A stretch of DNA of 64,000 nt. Origin: Hyalangium ruber (GTDB taxonomy: Bacteria; Myxococcota; Myxococcia; Myxococcales; Myxococcaceae). Made by a program: the position numbers and the translations under genes. This document shows, piece after piece, positions 1 through 8,850 of the stretch. How positions within the stretch are numbered: position 1 is the stretch's first letter; every line of letters begins with the position of its first letter. The notes below the pieces were generated by a model. The model made no database searches, had not been told where the DNA came from, and saw only the letters and a program-made list of their open reading frames with translations. The stretch is from contig NZ_JAXIVS010000002.1 in NCBI RefSeq assembly GCF_034259325.1, positions 868,001 to 932,000 on the forward strand. The letters run 5' to 3'.

Positions 1-258
1 CGAGCCCGTGGCGGCCTTCTCGGAGAACTCCCCCTGAAGCATCCCATCCATCCAGATGCCCTCCCCCAGGTCCGCCTGGATGTCCGGGTGCTCGCGGAGG
101 AACGCCTGCGCCGCCTGGCTGGGCGCCGAATCCAGAATCCACCCGTAGATGGCCCAGGTCCCCGCCCCTACCAACAGCGTCACACCTACAACTACACCCA
201 CCCCTAACAGCACCAGGGTGCGGCGCGCGAAATCCCCGCTCGGCTTCGATGGATTCAT
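1..258 (-). CDS. Coa1-like membrane protein, 3' end cut by window edge
   Basis: Open frame from an ATG at 258 running off the left edge; 86 codons are visible. After a short basic N-terminus there is one strong membrane segment (about residues 14-35), then an extracytoplasmic start reading roughly AQAFLREHPDIQADLG and LQGEFSEKAATGS. This layout (one TM helix, then a conserved 'hP.i...LG' stretch) resembles the bacterial cytochrome c oxidase assembly factor Coa1 family. The family name is an inference from a short fragment. It diverges from the kinase gene that starts at 322. Confidence 0.55.
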   Translation of the reverse strand, partial: MNPSKPSGDFARRTLVLLGVGVVVGVTLLVGAGTWAIYGWILDSAPSQAAQAFLREHPDIQADLGEGIWMDGMLQGEFSEKAATGS

Positions 259-321
259 GCCAAAGCAGTCTACCGGGTGCCCGAAGGTGTCGCTCCCCGG
301 CGGCAATGTAGAGTTCTGAAC

Positions 322-2919
322 ATGACTGGTCCGCCGCCCACCGGGCTCCATGACCTCCGTTTCCCGGAAGAGGCGCTGACCTTGGGCAAGCCCGCTCCCG
401 CCGGGCCCCTCCCCGCCGGAGCCTCCACCGAGACCCAGCCCCTGGACCCCACCAGCCCGGAGGCCGCGCTCCCCGCACCGCCTCCCGGCCGCGTCCTGGC
501 CGAGCGCTACACCGTGCTCGACCTGCTGGGACACGGCGGCATGGGCCAGGTGCTCGCCGTGTATGACGCGCGCCTCAACCGCCGCGTGGCCCTCAAGCTG
601 CTGCGCCCCCGCTGGAGCCTCGACGACAGCGACTCCCAGGTGCGCCTGCTGCGCGAGGCCCAGGCCATGGCCCAGCTCAACCACCCCAACGTGGTGCAGG
701 TGTACGACTCAGGCCGGCTGGAGGACGACTCCGTCTTCGTCGCCATGGAGTACGTGGAGGGGCAGACGCTGCGGCAGTGGCTCCAGCAAGCCCCGCGCAC
801 CTGGAGCCAGATTCTCCGCGCCTTCCTCGGCGCGGGCCAGGGCCTGGCGGCCGCCCACGCGGCCGGACTGGTCCACCGCGACTTCAAGCCAGACAACGTG
901 CTGCTCGGCCAGGACGGCCGCGCGCGGGTGACGGACTTCGGCGTGGCGCAGGCCCTCTCCACTCCCGACGCGGACACGGGGCTGCCCCGGGAAGAGTGTC
1001 CCCTGCCCAGGACATGGGTCGAGCCGCTCACCGAGTCCGGCAGGCTCATGGGCACCCCGCGCTACATGGCCCCCGAGCAGCTCCAGGGCCAGGCCGTCGG
1101 TGTCCGGGGGGACTTGTTCTCCTTCTGCGTGGCCCTCTACGAGGCCCTCTACGGCCAGCCCCCCTTCCCCGGCGACAGCTTCAGCGCGCTGCTCGAGGCC
1201 CGCCTGGCGGGCCGAATCACTCCTCCCCCTCCCCAGGCCCAGGTGCCCGCGTGGGTGGGGCGCGCGGTGCTGCGCGGGCTCAAGGCGGATCCGCTCCAGC
1301 GCCCCGGCTCCATGCGGGAGCTGCTGGCGGAGCTGGAGAACGACCCCGCGCAGCGGCGACGAGCCTGGGTACGCGCGGGAGCGCTCTCGGGCGCGGTGGC
1401 GCTGCTGCTGGTCACCTCCCTCTGGGGCTGGACGCGCCAGCCTGCGCCCGGCTCCTCCTGCGAGGACATGGACCGGAGGCTGGCCGGCATCTGGGATGAA
1501 GGAACCAAGGCACGGCTGGAGAGGGCGCTGATGGACAGCGGGACGCCGTATGCCCGGGACACCTTCGAGCGCGCCTCCCGGCTGCTGGACACCTATTCTC
1601 AGGGCTGGGTGCGGCAGCGCACCGCGGTGTGTGAGCTGGCCCGCCAGGACGGAGCGGCCCCGTTCCCGCGGCTGGCGGCGATGCGGGAGTTCTGCCTGGA
1701 ACGACGGCTCGGCAAGCTCGAGGCGCTCACCGAGCTGCTCACCCGCGCGCCGGATCCCACCCTGGTGGACGACGCGGTGCAGGCCGTGCAGTCCCTGCCT
1801 CCCTTGAGCGACTGCGCGGATGAGGGCGCGCTCCAGACCGTGGTGCCTCCGCCCGAGGCCGCCTCGGCACGGGCCCAGGCCGAGGCGCTCATGCACCAGC
1901 TGGACTGGCTGGAGACGTTCCACCGCACGGGCAGGTTCAAGGAGGGCCTGGCGCTCGCCGAGGGGCTGCGGCCCCAGGTGGCGGCCCTGGGCTACCCGCC
2001 GCTGCACGGGCGCTTCCTCTACTGGAGCGCCATGCTGCTGGACGGGGACGGCGACTACACGCGCGCCGAGGCGCAGCTGCGCGAGGGCCTGGAGCAGTCG
2101 GCCCTGGGCAAGGATGCGGTGCAGGAGGCGCGCAGCTGGAACCTGCTCGTCACCGTGGTGGGCGTGCGGCAGTCCCGCCATGCCGAGGCCCTGTGGCTGG
2201 AGCTGCCCCTGCGCGCCGCCGCGGAGCGCCTGGGGGACGCGCGGCACCTGGCCCTGGCGCAAGAGACGCTGGGCAACGTGCGCTGGATGAAGGGCGAATA
2301 CGCACAGGGCCGTGAGCACTACGCGCGCGCGCTGGCCCTGCTGGAGAAGGCCGTGGGCCCCGAGCACCTCGAGACGGCGCGCCTGCACCACAGCCTGGGC
2401 AAGGTACACACCGCCCTGGAACAGGACGCGAAGGCGCGGGTGGAGTTCGAGCGGGCCCTGGCCATTCACGAGAAGGCCCAGGGCGCCGAGCACGTGGACA
2501 CCGCCCAGGTGCGCGCGCTGCTGGGCCGGACGCTGGTGCGGCTCGGGGAGTGGGACGCGGCCCAGCGCGCCCTGGAGCAGGCCCAAACCCGGGGCGAGCA
2601 GCTCTCCGACACGAGCCCCTGGCTGCTGGCGCACGCGCTGCTCGGGCTGGGCGAGCTGCACCTGACCCAGCACCAGCCCACCCTGGCCGTTCCGCTGCTC
2701 GAGCGCTCCCACGCGCTCGGCGGCGTCACCTGCCGGGCCGAGGTGGAGTGGGCCCTGGCGCGGGCCCTGTGGGAGTCGGGCTCCGAGAGAGCGCGCGCAC
2801 GAGCGCTGGCCCTCCAGGCGCAGGTGTACTACCGAGAGGCCGGCCAGGAGCGAAAGCTCGCCCGAGTGTCCCAGTGGCTGACAGCACACCCCGTGTGGGA
2901 AGGCCCAGAATCCTGGTGA
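322..2919 (+). CDS. Ser/Thr protein kinase with C-terminal TPR repeats
   Basis: 865-residue Hanks-type kinase. The kinase domain (about residues 58-340) has a glycine loop (LLGHGGMGQV), the VALKLL lysine, the HRDFKPDNVLL catalytic loop, DFG and the APEQL segment, so it should be active. One transmembrane helix follows (about 352-372). The rest is helical and ends in TPR-like units (about 577-850) of the kind that bind partner proteins. I chose the ATG at 322; an in-frame upstream start at 277 adds 15 unremarkable residues. It is first in a tightly packed + strand cluster with a sigma-54 activator and two-component genes, so it may phosphorylate one of those proteins (inference). Confidence 0.92.
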   Translation: MTGPPPTGLHDLRFPEEALTLGKPAPAGPLPAGASTETQPLDPTSPEAALPAPPPGRVLAERYTVLDLLGHGGMGQVLAVYDARLNRRVALKLLRPRWSLDDSDSQVRLLREAQAMAQLNHPNVVQVYDSGRLEDDSVFVAMEYVEGQTLRQWLQQAPRTWSQILRAFLGAGQGLAAAHAAGLVHRDFKPDNVLLGQDGRARVTDFGVAQALSTPDADTGLPREECPLPRTWVEPLTESGRLMGTPRYMAPEQLQGQAVGVRGDLFSFCVALYEALYGQPPFPGDSFSALLEARLAGRITPPPPQAQVPAWVGRAVLRGLKADPLQRPGSMRELLAELENDPAQRRRAWVRAGALSGAVALLLVTSLWGWTRQPAPGSSCEDMDRRLAGIWDEGTKARLERALMDSGTPYARDTFERASRLLDTYSQGWVRQRTAVCELARQDGAAPFPRLAAMREFCLERRLGKLEALTELLTRAPDPTLVDDAVQAVQSLPPLSDCADEGALQTVVPPPEAASARAQAEALMHQLDWLETFHRTGRFKEGLALAEGLRPQVAALGYPPLHGRFLYWSAMLLDGDGDYTRAEAQLREGLEQSALGKDAVQEARSWNLLVTVVGVRQSRHAEALWLELPLRAAAERLGDARHLALAQETLGNVRWMKGEYAQGREHYARALALLEKAVGPEHLETARLHHSLGKVHTALEQDAKARVEFERALAIHEKAQGAEHVDTAQVRALLGRTLVRLGEWDAAQRALEQAQTRGEQLSDTSPWLLAHALLGLGELHLTQHQPTLAVPLLERSHALGGVTCRAEVEWALARALWESGSERARARALALQAQVYYREAGQERKLARVSQWLTAHPVWEGPESW

Positions 2920-2969
2920 GCCGCATGATGTAGACTGTGGGGCCGCTACCGCAGGCATTGGGACTCCCC

Positions 2970-4583
2970 ATGCAGCAGAAGATCTCTGATCAGCTGTCCA
3001 CGACCGCGGAGCGCCCGAGCGGCCGGCAAGCGTCCTCCCCACGCGCCGTGCCAGTCCTGACACTGGTCTCCCATCCCCAGCCCCAGCGCATCGGTGAGCG
3101 GCTGCTGCTCGAGACGCTGGCCAACACCGGCAGGACGGCCTCCCTCTCACGCAGTGCGCCGGAGTTCTCCCGCCCCGGCCTTCCCCCGGGCCAGCCCCTG
3201 GCGGACCCCTTCCTCAGCCGCACCCCGGTGCAGTTCGCGCCCGGCACGCGCGGGCGCCTGCGGTTGCTCGTCCCGAAGGATGGCACCCCGGTGCGGGTGG
3301 CGGAGGAGCCCGCCCGAGGAGCGAGGGAGTTCCTGCCCGAGGAGCTGATCGCCGGCGTGCCGCTCGTGCTCGCCGAGCGCGTGGTGCTGCTGCTCCACCT
3401 GACGCGCGTCCCCGAGGCGCCCGTCACGCAGGAGCTGGGCATGGTGGGCCAGAGCGAGAGCCTGCGCCGCGTGCGCGAGGACATCTCCCGCGTGGCCGAC
3501 CTGGACGTGCCGGTGCTGATCCGCGGCGAGACGGGTACGGGCAAGGAGCTGGTGGCCCGCGCCATCCACCAGCAGAGCCCACGCCGGGAGGGGCCCTTCA
3601 TCAGCATCAACCTGAGCGCCATTCCCCGGGAGCTGGCCGCCTCCGAGCTCTTTGGCGTACAGCGGGGGGCCTACACGAACGCCATCCAGGACCGCTTGGG
3701 CCTCTTCCGCGCCGCCCAAGGGGGCACCCTCTTCCTCGACGAGGTGGGCGAGGCGCCCCCCGAGGTGCAGGTGGCGCTGCTGCGGGTGCTGGAGACGCGG
3801 GAGGTGTACCCCGTGGGAGGCAACACCCCGGTGCCCGTCGACGTGCGGCTGCTCACCGCCACGGACGCCAACCTGGAGGAGCGCATCCAGCGCGAGCTCT
3901 TCCGCGCGCCCCTGCTGCACCGGCTGGCCGGCTTCGAGATCCGCATGCCCCCCCTGCGCGAGCGCCGCGAGGATATCGGCCCGCTCTTCCTCCACTTCGC
4001 CCGCCAGGAGCTGGAGGCCATCGGCGAGGCCCACCGGCTGACGGTCACCGACCCCCGCGCCGAGCCGTGGCTGCCGGCCGCGCTCGCCGTGCGCCTGCTG
4101 CGCTACGCCTGGCCCGGCAACGTGCGCCAGCTGCGCAACATCACCCGGCAGCTCATCATCGGCAGCCGAGGCCTGCCCCACCTGCGCATCGGCGATCGGC
4201 TGGAGCAGGAGCTGACCGTGGATCCCCAGTCGGCGGGCTCACCGCACATCTCCGGCTTCGAGGACACGGCGGATCCCGATGAGCTGTCCCCTTCGCGGCG
4301 CAGGCCCGCGGACGTGGGAGAACAGGAGCTGCTGCAGGCCCTGCGCGCCAGCGCCTGGGACCTGAAGGCGACCTCCGAGCGGCTGAGCATCTCGCGCGCC
4401 TCCGTGTACCTGCTCATCGACAAGAGTTCCCTGCTGCGCACCGCGGGGAACTTGAGCCCGGAGGAGATCACCCGCTGCTTCCACGAGTGCCAGGGCAACC
4501 TGGACAAGATGGTGCAGCGGCTCGAGGTCTCCCGGCGCGCGCTCCAGCGCCGCGTGCGCGAGCTGGGCCTGGGCGGGCCCTGA
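2970..4583 (+). CDS. sigma-54-type enhancer-binding protein with FHA-like N-domain and tandem C-terminal HTHs
   Basis: 537 residues. The N-terminal region (about 30-145) looks like a degenerate FHA domain: LADPFLSRTPVQF sits where a typical FHA has L.DP.vSR.H, with the histidine lost. The AAA+ domain has Walker A GETGTGKE (186-193), Walker B TLFLDEVGE (about 252-260) and an RERREDI sensor-side segment. The sigma-54 contact loop reads GAYTNA (233-238) rather than GAFTGA. Two Fis-like helix-turn-helix units follow (about 449-485 and 500-535). The start is the ATG at 2970, 50 bp after the kinase gene; the upstream in-frame start at 2937 lacks support. An FHA-like domain beside a Ser/Thr kinase suggests control by phosphothreonine binding (inference). 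Its ability to activate sigma-54 is uncertain because of the altered loop. Confidence 0.88.
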   Translation: MQQKISDQLSTTAERPSGRQASSPRAVPVLTLVSHPQPQRIGERLLLETLANTGRTASLSRSAPEFSRPGLPPGQPLADPFLSRTPVQFAPGTRGRLRLLVPKDGTPVRVAEEPARGAREFLPEELIAGVPLVLAERVVLLLHLTRVPEAPVTQELGMVGQSESLRRVREDISRVADLDVPVLIRGETGTGKELVARAIHQQSPRREGPFISINLSAIPRELAASELFGVQRGAYTNAIQDRLGLFRAAQGGTLFLDEVGEAPPEVQVALLRVLETREVYPVGGNTPVPVDVRLLTATDANLEERIQRELFRAPLLHRLAGFEIRMPPLRERREDIGPLFLHFARQELEAIGEAHRLTVTDPRAEPWLPAALAVRLLRYAWPGNVRQLRNITRQLIIGSRGLPHLRIGDRLEQELTVDPQSAGSPHISGFEDTADPDELSPSRRRPADVGEQELLQALRASAWDLKATSERLSISRASVYLLIDKSSLLRTAGNLSPEEITRCFHECQGNLDKMVQRLEVSRRALQRRVRELGLGGP

Positions 4584-4595
4584 CGCGTGGCCTCC

Positions 4596-6773
4596 ATGAG
4601 ACTCCTGGCCCGCCGGCTGCTGCTGCTGCTCGCGACCGCCGCGCCGTTCCTCGCCTGCTGGCTCTTCATCGACGCGTACCTGCTGCCCGCGCGCCTGGTG
4701 CCCCAGGTGCTGAACCTGGGCGGGACCTGGAAGGTCCAGGAGGGCGACGCGCCGGGCTGGGAAGCGCCGGAGCTCGACGACACGCGGTGGAGGGAGTTCC
4801 AGCTGCCCGGGGGCTACAGCGCCCAGGGCTTCCGGGCGGACCGGGCCTGGGCCCGCAAGCGCTTCGAGCTGCCGCCCGCGCTGCAAGGACAGCCGCTGCT
4901 GTTCACCCTGGGCGGTGTGCGCACCGGCCGCGCGACCGTCTTCCTCAACGGCCACGCCGTCGGGCAGACGGATGAGTTCGCCCGGGGACCGAAGGCGGAC
5001 ATCGAGGGGCTGGATGCGTGGAAGGTCGACCCGAGAGACCTACGGCCGGGCGAGAACGTGCTCGCCCTGCGCTTCGAGTGGGCGCTCATCGGAGATGACG
5101 GGGTGGTCGACGCGCGGGTGCTGCTCGGAACGTTCGAGCAGCTGACGCCCTACTACCTGCGCGGGAGCGACCTGCGCCGCTTCGTCCAGTCCGGCGCGCT
5201 CGTCCTCTTCTTGTTCATGCTGGTGCTGCTGGGCACGTTCCTGCGCCAGGAGGCGGACCCCGCCCGGCGCGCGCTGCAGCGCGCGACCTTCTTCCTGATC
5301 GGCGCGGCGGCCTTCTACCTGTGCGTGCTGACGGGGAGCTTTGCCTTCCTGAGTCAGGCCTCCGCGTTCACCTATACGTGCCTCATCAGCTCGGTGACCA
5401 TCATGGCCTGGGCGCTGCTGGAGTTCTGCGAGCAGTACTGCTTGGAGCGCCCCTCCCGCCTGCGCAAGGTCCACCGCGTCATCTGCGTCGGGGTCCTCCT
5501 CACCCTGGCCAGCTCCTACGCCTTCGCCCAGGCGGCCTGGTCACCCACGGTCTACCAGCTCTTCGCCCCGTACCTCTTCTTCCTGCTGCCGTATGTGGTG
5601 GTGCTCACCACCCGGGCGCTGATGCGCCGCAAGCGCGCGGCGGATCTCGTCGTCACCGCGACGCTGTTCTGCATCTTCGGCGCCGGCATCATAGACTTGC
5701 TCACGGACTTGTACGTGGTGCATGCCCCCCGCCTGTTCGGGCTGGCGGTCGTCAACATGGGGCTCTGCGCGGGAGCCATCCTCATCGCCGACTTCATCCA
5801 GCTCAGCTACGTCAACAAGCGGCTCTCGGCGAGCCTGGCGGGCACCAACGTGGAGCTCGGGGAGGCGCTCCGGCGCGCCGAGGACGTCGCCCGCATCAAG
5901 GGCGAGCTGCTGGCGAACGTCTCGCACGAGCTGCGCACGCCCCTCAACGCCATCATCAACCTTCCGCAAGGGCTGCTCTCCAGCTTCGTCGAGCAACCCG
6001 CGGTCCGCTGCCACGCGTGCGCCGCGGGCTTCGAGCTCGAGGCCGGAGAGTCCGTGGGCCCCGACACCGCGTGTCCGTCCTGCGGGGCCCAGAGCACGCT
6101 GGAGGCCACCCCGCTGTGCCGCTTCGACGGGGACCTCGCGGAGGTGCCCCGGCACCTGCGGACCATCTCCCGGAGCGGCACCCACCTCATGCGGCTGATC
6201 AACGACGTGCTCGACTTCAGCCACCTCGAGTCGGGCAAGGGGCGGCTGCGCCTGGAGCCGCTGTCCGTCTCCCAGCTCTGGAGCGAGCTGCACGAGACGA
6301 TGGGCCCCCTGGCGCGCGTCCACGACCTGGAGCTGCGCTTCGCGCCCGTGGACTCCGAGCTGGGCCTGCGGGCCGACCCCATCAAGCTCACGCAGATCCT
6401 CGTCAACCTGCTGGGCAACGCCATCAAGTTCTCCCCGCCCGGCGGCACCGTGGAGCTCACCGTGGCGGAGGAGCCCGGCAACCTCGTGTTCTGTGTGCGA
6501 GACCAGGGCATCGGCATTGCCCCCGAGCACCACCAGCTCATCTTCGAGAGCTTTCGCCAGGTCGATGGCAGCCACACCCGGAAGTTCGGAGGCTCGGGGC
6601 TGGGCTTGTCCATCACCCGGAAGCTGGTCGAGCTGCATCAGGGTAACCTCTGGCTGGAGAGCGCGCTCGGCCAGGGCAGCGCGTTCTTCGTCCGCCTGCC
6701 ACGGGAAGGCCCCGTGGAAGCCGCGCCAGGAGCTCCCTCCCCTTCGGATCGTCACCCCCGGACCGGTTCATGA
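4596..6773 (+). CDS. 7TM sensor histidine kinase with zinc ribbon inside the DHp domain
   Basis: 725 residues from ATG 4596; a GTG at 4587 is also possible. Order: N-terminal TM helix; extracytoplasmic jelly-roll-like sensor (about 35-200) resembling glycosidase/7TMR-DISM sensor domains; about seven TM helices (205-400); short coiled coil; HisKA with NVSHELRTPLNA (H444); HATPase with N, G1 (DQGIGIAP) and G2 (GGSGLGLS) boxes. Between HisKA helix 1 and helix 2 there is an insertion of about 45 residues with C472-x2-C475 and C493-x2-C496, a zinc-ribbon pattern. Helix 2 resumes near HLRTISRSGTHLMRLINDVLDFS. It lacks a receiver, but a lone receiver gene overlaps its end by 4 bp and is the obvious partner. 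Confidence 0.9.
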   Translation: MRLLARRLLLLLATAAPFLACWLFIDAYLLPARLVPQVLNLGGTWKVQEGDAPGWEAPELDDTRWREFQLPGGYSAQGFRADRAWARKRFELPPALQGQPLLFTLGGVRTGRATVFLNGHAVGQTDEFARGPKADIEGLDAWKVDPRDLRPGENVLALRFEWALIGDDGVVDARVLLGTFEQLTPYYLRGSDLRRFVQSGALVLFLFMLVLLGTFLRQEADPARRALQRATFFLIGAAAFYLCVLTGSFAFLSQASAFTYTCLISSVTIMAWALLEFCEQYCLERPSRLRKVHRVICVGVLLTLASSYAFAQAAWSPTVYQLFAPYLFFLLPYVVVLTTRALMRRKRAADLVVTATLFCIFGAGIIDLLTDLYVVHAPRLFGLAVVNMGLCAGAILIADFIQLSYVNKRLSASLAGTNVELGEALRRAEDVARIKGELLANVSHELRTPLNAIINLPQGLLSSFVEQPAVRCHACAAGFELEAGESVGPDTACPSCGAQSTLEATPLCRFDGDLAEVPRHLRTISRSGTHLMRLINDVLDFSHLESGKGRLRLEPLSVSQLWSELHETMGPLARVHDLELRFAPVDSELGLRADPIKLTQILVNLLGNAIKFSPPGGTVELTVAEEPGNLVFCVRDQGIGIAPEHHQLIFESFRQVDGSHTRKFGGSGLGLSITRKLVELHQGNLWLESALGQGSAFFVRLPREGPVEAAPGAPSPSDRHPRTGS

Positions 6774-7270
6774 AGAAAATCGAGCTGCCCCAGTCCCCCT
6801 CGCCCGCGCAGCCCCCCCGGGAGCTGCCCTGGGTGGTGTACGTAGAGGACGAGGAGGACAATTGGATCGTCACCGAGCTGCAGCTTCGCCGGCGCTTTCA
6901 CCTCGCGTGGGCGAAGGACGACCGGGCCGCCTTTGAGCTGCTACGCCAGCCGCCTCGGCCCCTCCACGCCATCTTGATGGACATCCAGCTGCGGGGCGCG
7001 GGCATGGACGGCATCCAGCTCACCCGGGCTCTGCGGGGGATGACTCCGGCGGCGGAGCTTCCGGAGTACGCCCGCGCGCTCACGCCCGTCGTCGCTCCCA
7101 TCATCTTCGTCACCGCCTACGGCTCCCGGTACTCCGAGGCGGAGTTGCTGGCCGCGGGAGGCAGCAGCGTCATTCCCAAGCCGGTCGACTTCGTGGCGCT
7201 GTCGCTGGCGCTCACCAGCGCGCACCTCCAGCGCATCCACGAGAACCTCCAGCCGCTGCCCCGGCCGTAA
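6770..7270 (+). CDS. single-domain response regulator (receiver)
   Basis: 166 residues, a receiver domain with no output domain. The acidic pair lies in VEDEED near the N-terminus, the phosphoacceptor is D71 in ILMDIQLRG, and FVTAYGS and PKPVD supply the switch threonine and the conserved lysine. The ATG overlaps the stop of the preceding histidine kinase (ATGA) and its own stop overlaps the next histidine kinase start (TAATG), so the three are translationally coupled. With no DNA-binding domain it probably acts by protein contact or in a phosphorelay between the two flanking kinases (inference). Confidence 0.93.
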   Translation: MKKIELPQSPSPAQPPRELPWVVYVEDEEDNWIVTELQLRRRFHLAWAKDDRAAFELLRQPPRPLHAILMDIQLRGAGMDGIQLTRALRGMTPAAELPEYARALTPVVAPIIFVTAYGSRYSEAELLAAGGSSVIPKPVDFVALSLALTSAHLQRIHENLQPLPRP

Positions 7271-8850
7271 TGACTTCCGCCAAGTCACCGCACCTGGAGA
7301 CTCCCGTGAGCGAGCGCTCGGGCTACCTGGAAGCCGCCGTGGAAGCCGCCCCCCTGGTCATCATCGGCCTGGGCGAGGCGGGGACGGTGCTGCAGTGGAA
7401 CGGCGCCGCCGAACAGGTGCTCGGGTGGGCGGCCTCGGAGGTGCTGGGGCAGGTGCCTCCCCCGGCGCTGTGGGGGCCCGACAAGCAGCTGACCCTCGCG
7501 CACACGCAGGCGCTTCGGGGCCACACCTGGCGCTCCGTGGAGCTGGAGCTGGAGCGCAGGGACGGCTCCCTCGCCGTGCTGTCCCTGTCCGCCACGCGCG
7601 TGCCCCGACAGGAGGGCGGCACCTGGGGTGTCACCTTCATCGCCCAGGACATCACCCTTCAGCAGAACACCCTCGACACCCTGGTGCTCCAGGTGGATCA
7701 GCTCCTGCACGCCCACCGGGTGACGCTGGGGCGGCTCCAGAGCTCGGAGCTCAACTTCCGCAGCCTCATCGAACGCTCGCCCGAGGCGGTCGTCATCCGC
7801 CAGGGCGGGCGGATCGCCTACGTCAACCCGGCGGGGCTGCGCCTGCTGGGGTATGGGCAGGCTTCCGAGCTGCTCGGGACCGACTGGTCGGCGGTGCTGC
7901 CCTCCGAGGAGCGGGGGGCCCCGTCAGCGCTCCCGGGCTCGGCGGCGGCCCGGGAGCAGCGGCTGCGCCGGGCGGATGGGCGAACGGTGTGTACGGAGCT
8001 CACCGAGCTGGAGCTGGAGTTCGACGGGCAGCCCTCCACGGTGGTGCTCGCCCGGGACATCACCGAGCGCAAGGAGATGCAGGCGCGCCTGCTCCTGACG
8101 GACCGGCTCGTATCGGTGGGCACGCTGGCCACGGGCATCGCCCACGAAATCAACAACCCCATGGCGTATGTGACGGCGAACCTGTCGGAGCTGGCCGCCC
8201 AGCTCAACCAGCGGATCAGCGCCCTGGGCTCGCAGGCCCTGACTCGCGTGGAGCTGACGGAGCTGGTGGAGATCGCCTCGGAGGCCCTGGAGGGCGCGGG
8301 CCGCGTCAACAAGATCGTCCGGGAGCTGAAGCTCTTCGCCCGAGGCGGGGACGAGCGGCTGGAAGCGGTGGATCTGCACACCGTGGTGAAGAACTCGCTG
8401 AAGATCGCCCTGCACGAGCTCAGCCGCCGCGCCCGCATCGTCCTGGAGCTGGAGGAGATTCCCCGCGTGCTGGGCAACGAGTCACGCTTCGGCCAGCTTT
8501 GTCTCAACCTGCTGATCAACGCCGGACAGGCGATCGCCCCCGGGGACATCGACCGGAACCGGATCGTCGTCCGCACCCACCAGCGCGGGGATGGGTGGGT
8601 GCTGCTCGAGGTCTCCGACACGGGCGTGGGCATCTCCCCGGAGAACCAGCGGCGACTGTTCGACCCTTTCTTCACCACCAAGCCCATCGGAGAAGGTACC
8701 GGGCTGGGGCTCTCCATCTGCCATGGCATCGTCAAGCAGCTCGGCGGCACCATCGAGGTCGAGAGCGCGGTGGGGAAAGGCAGCGTGTTCCGGGTCGCCC
8801 TGCCCCCACACCGCGCTCGCGTCGCCGAGCACGAAAAGCTCACGGGGTGA
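7270..8850 (+). CDS. PAS-domain sensor histidine kinase, probably cytoplasmic
   Basis: 526 residues with no TM helix or signal peptide. Two PAS domains (about 17-125 and 155-265; the first has WNGAAEQVLGW, the second AVVIRQGGRIAYVNPAG) precede a HisKA with IAHEINNPMAYV (H292), then HATPase with N box (LINAGQA), DTGVGIS and GTGLGLS. It resembles the NtrB/AtoS-like class often paired with enhancer-binding proteins. The ATG overlaps the receiver gene stop by one base. The 3' end overlaps the convergent M3 peptidase gene by 11 bp. It could feed the neighbouring receiver, or the sigma-54 activator at 2970, although that protein lacks a receiver domain. Confidence 0.92.
   Translation: MTSAKSPHLETPVSERSGYLEAAVEAAPLVIIGLGEAGTVLQWNGAAEQVLGWAASEVLGQVPPPALWGPDKQLTLAHTQALRGHTWRSVELELERRDGSLAVLSLSATRVPRQEGGTWGVTFIAQDITLQQNTLDTLVLQVDQLLHAHRVTLGRLQSSELNFRSLIERSPEAVVIRQGGRIAYVNPAGLRLLGYGQASELLGTDWSAVLPSEERGAPSALPGSAAAREQRLRRADGRTVCTELTELELEFDGQPSTVVLARDITERKEMQARLLLTDRLVSVGTLATGIAHEINNPMAYVTANLSELAAQLNQRISALGSQALTRVELTELVEIASEALEGAGRVNKIVRELKLFARGGDERLEAVDLHTVVKNSLKIALHELSRRARIVLELEEIPRVLGNESRFGQLCLNLLINAGQAIAPGDIDRNRIVVRTHQRGDGWVLLEVSDTGVGISPENQRRLFDPFFTTKPIGEGTGLGLSICHGIVKQLGGTIEVESAVGKGSVFRVALPPHRARVAEHEKLTG

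Noticed and set aside
709-3150. 813-codon minus-strand frame
   Set aside because: Antisense to the TPR kinase, spans into the next gene, and shows no domain.
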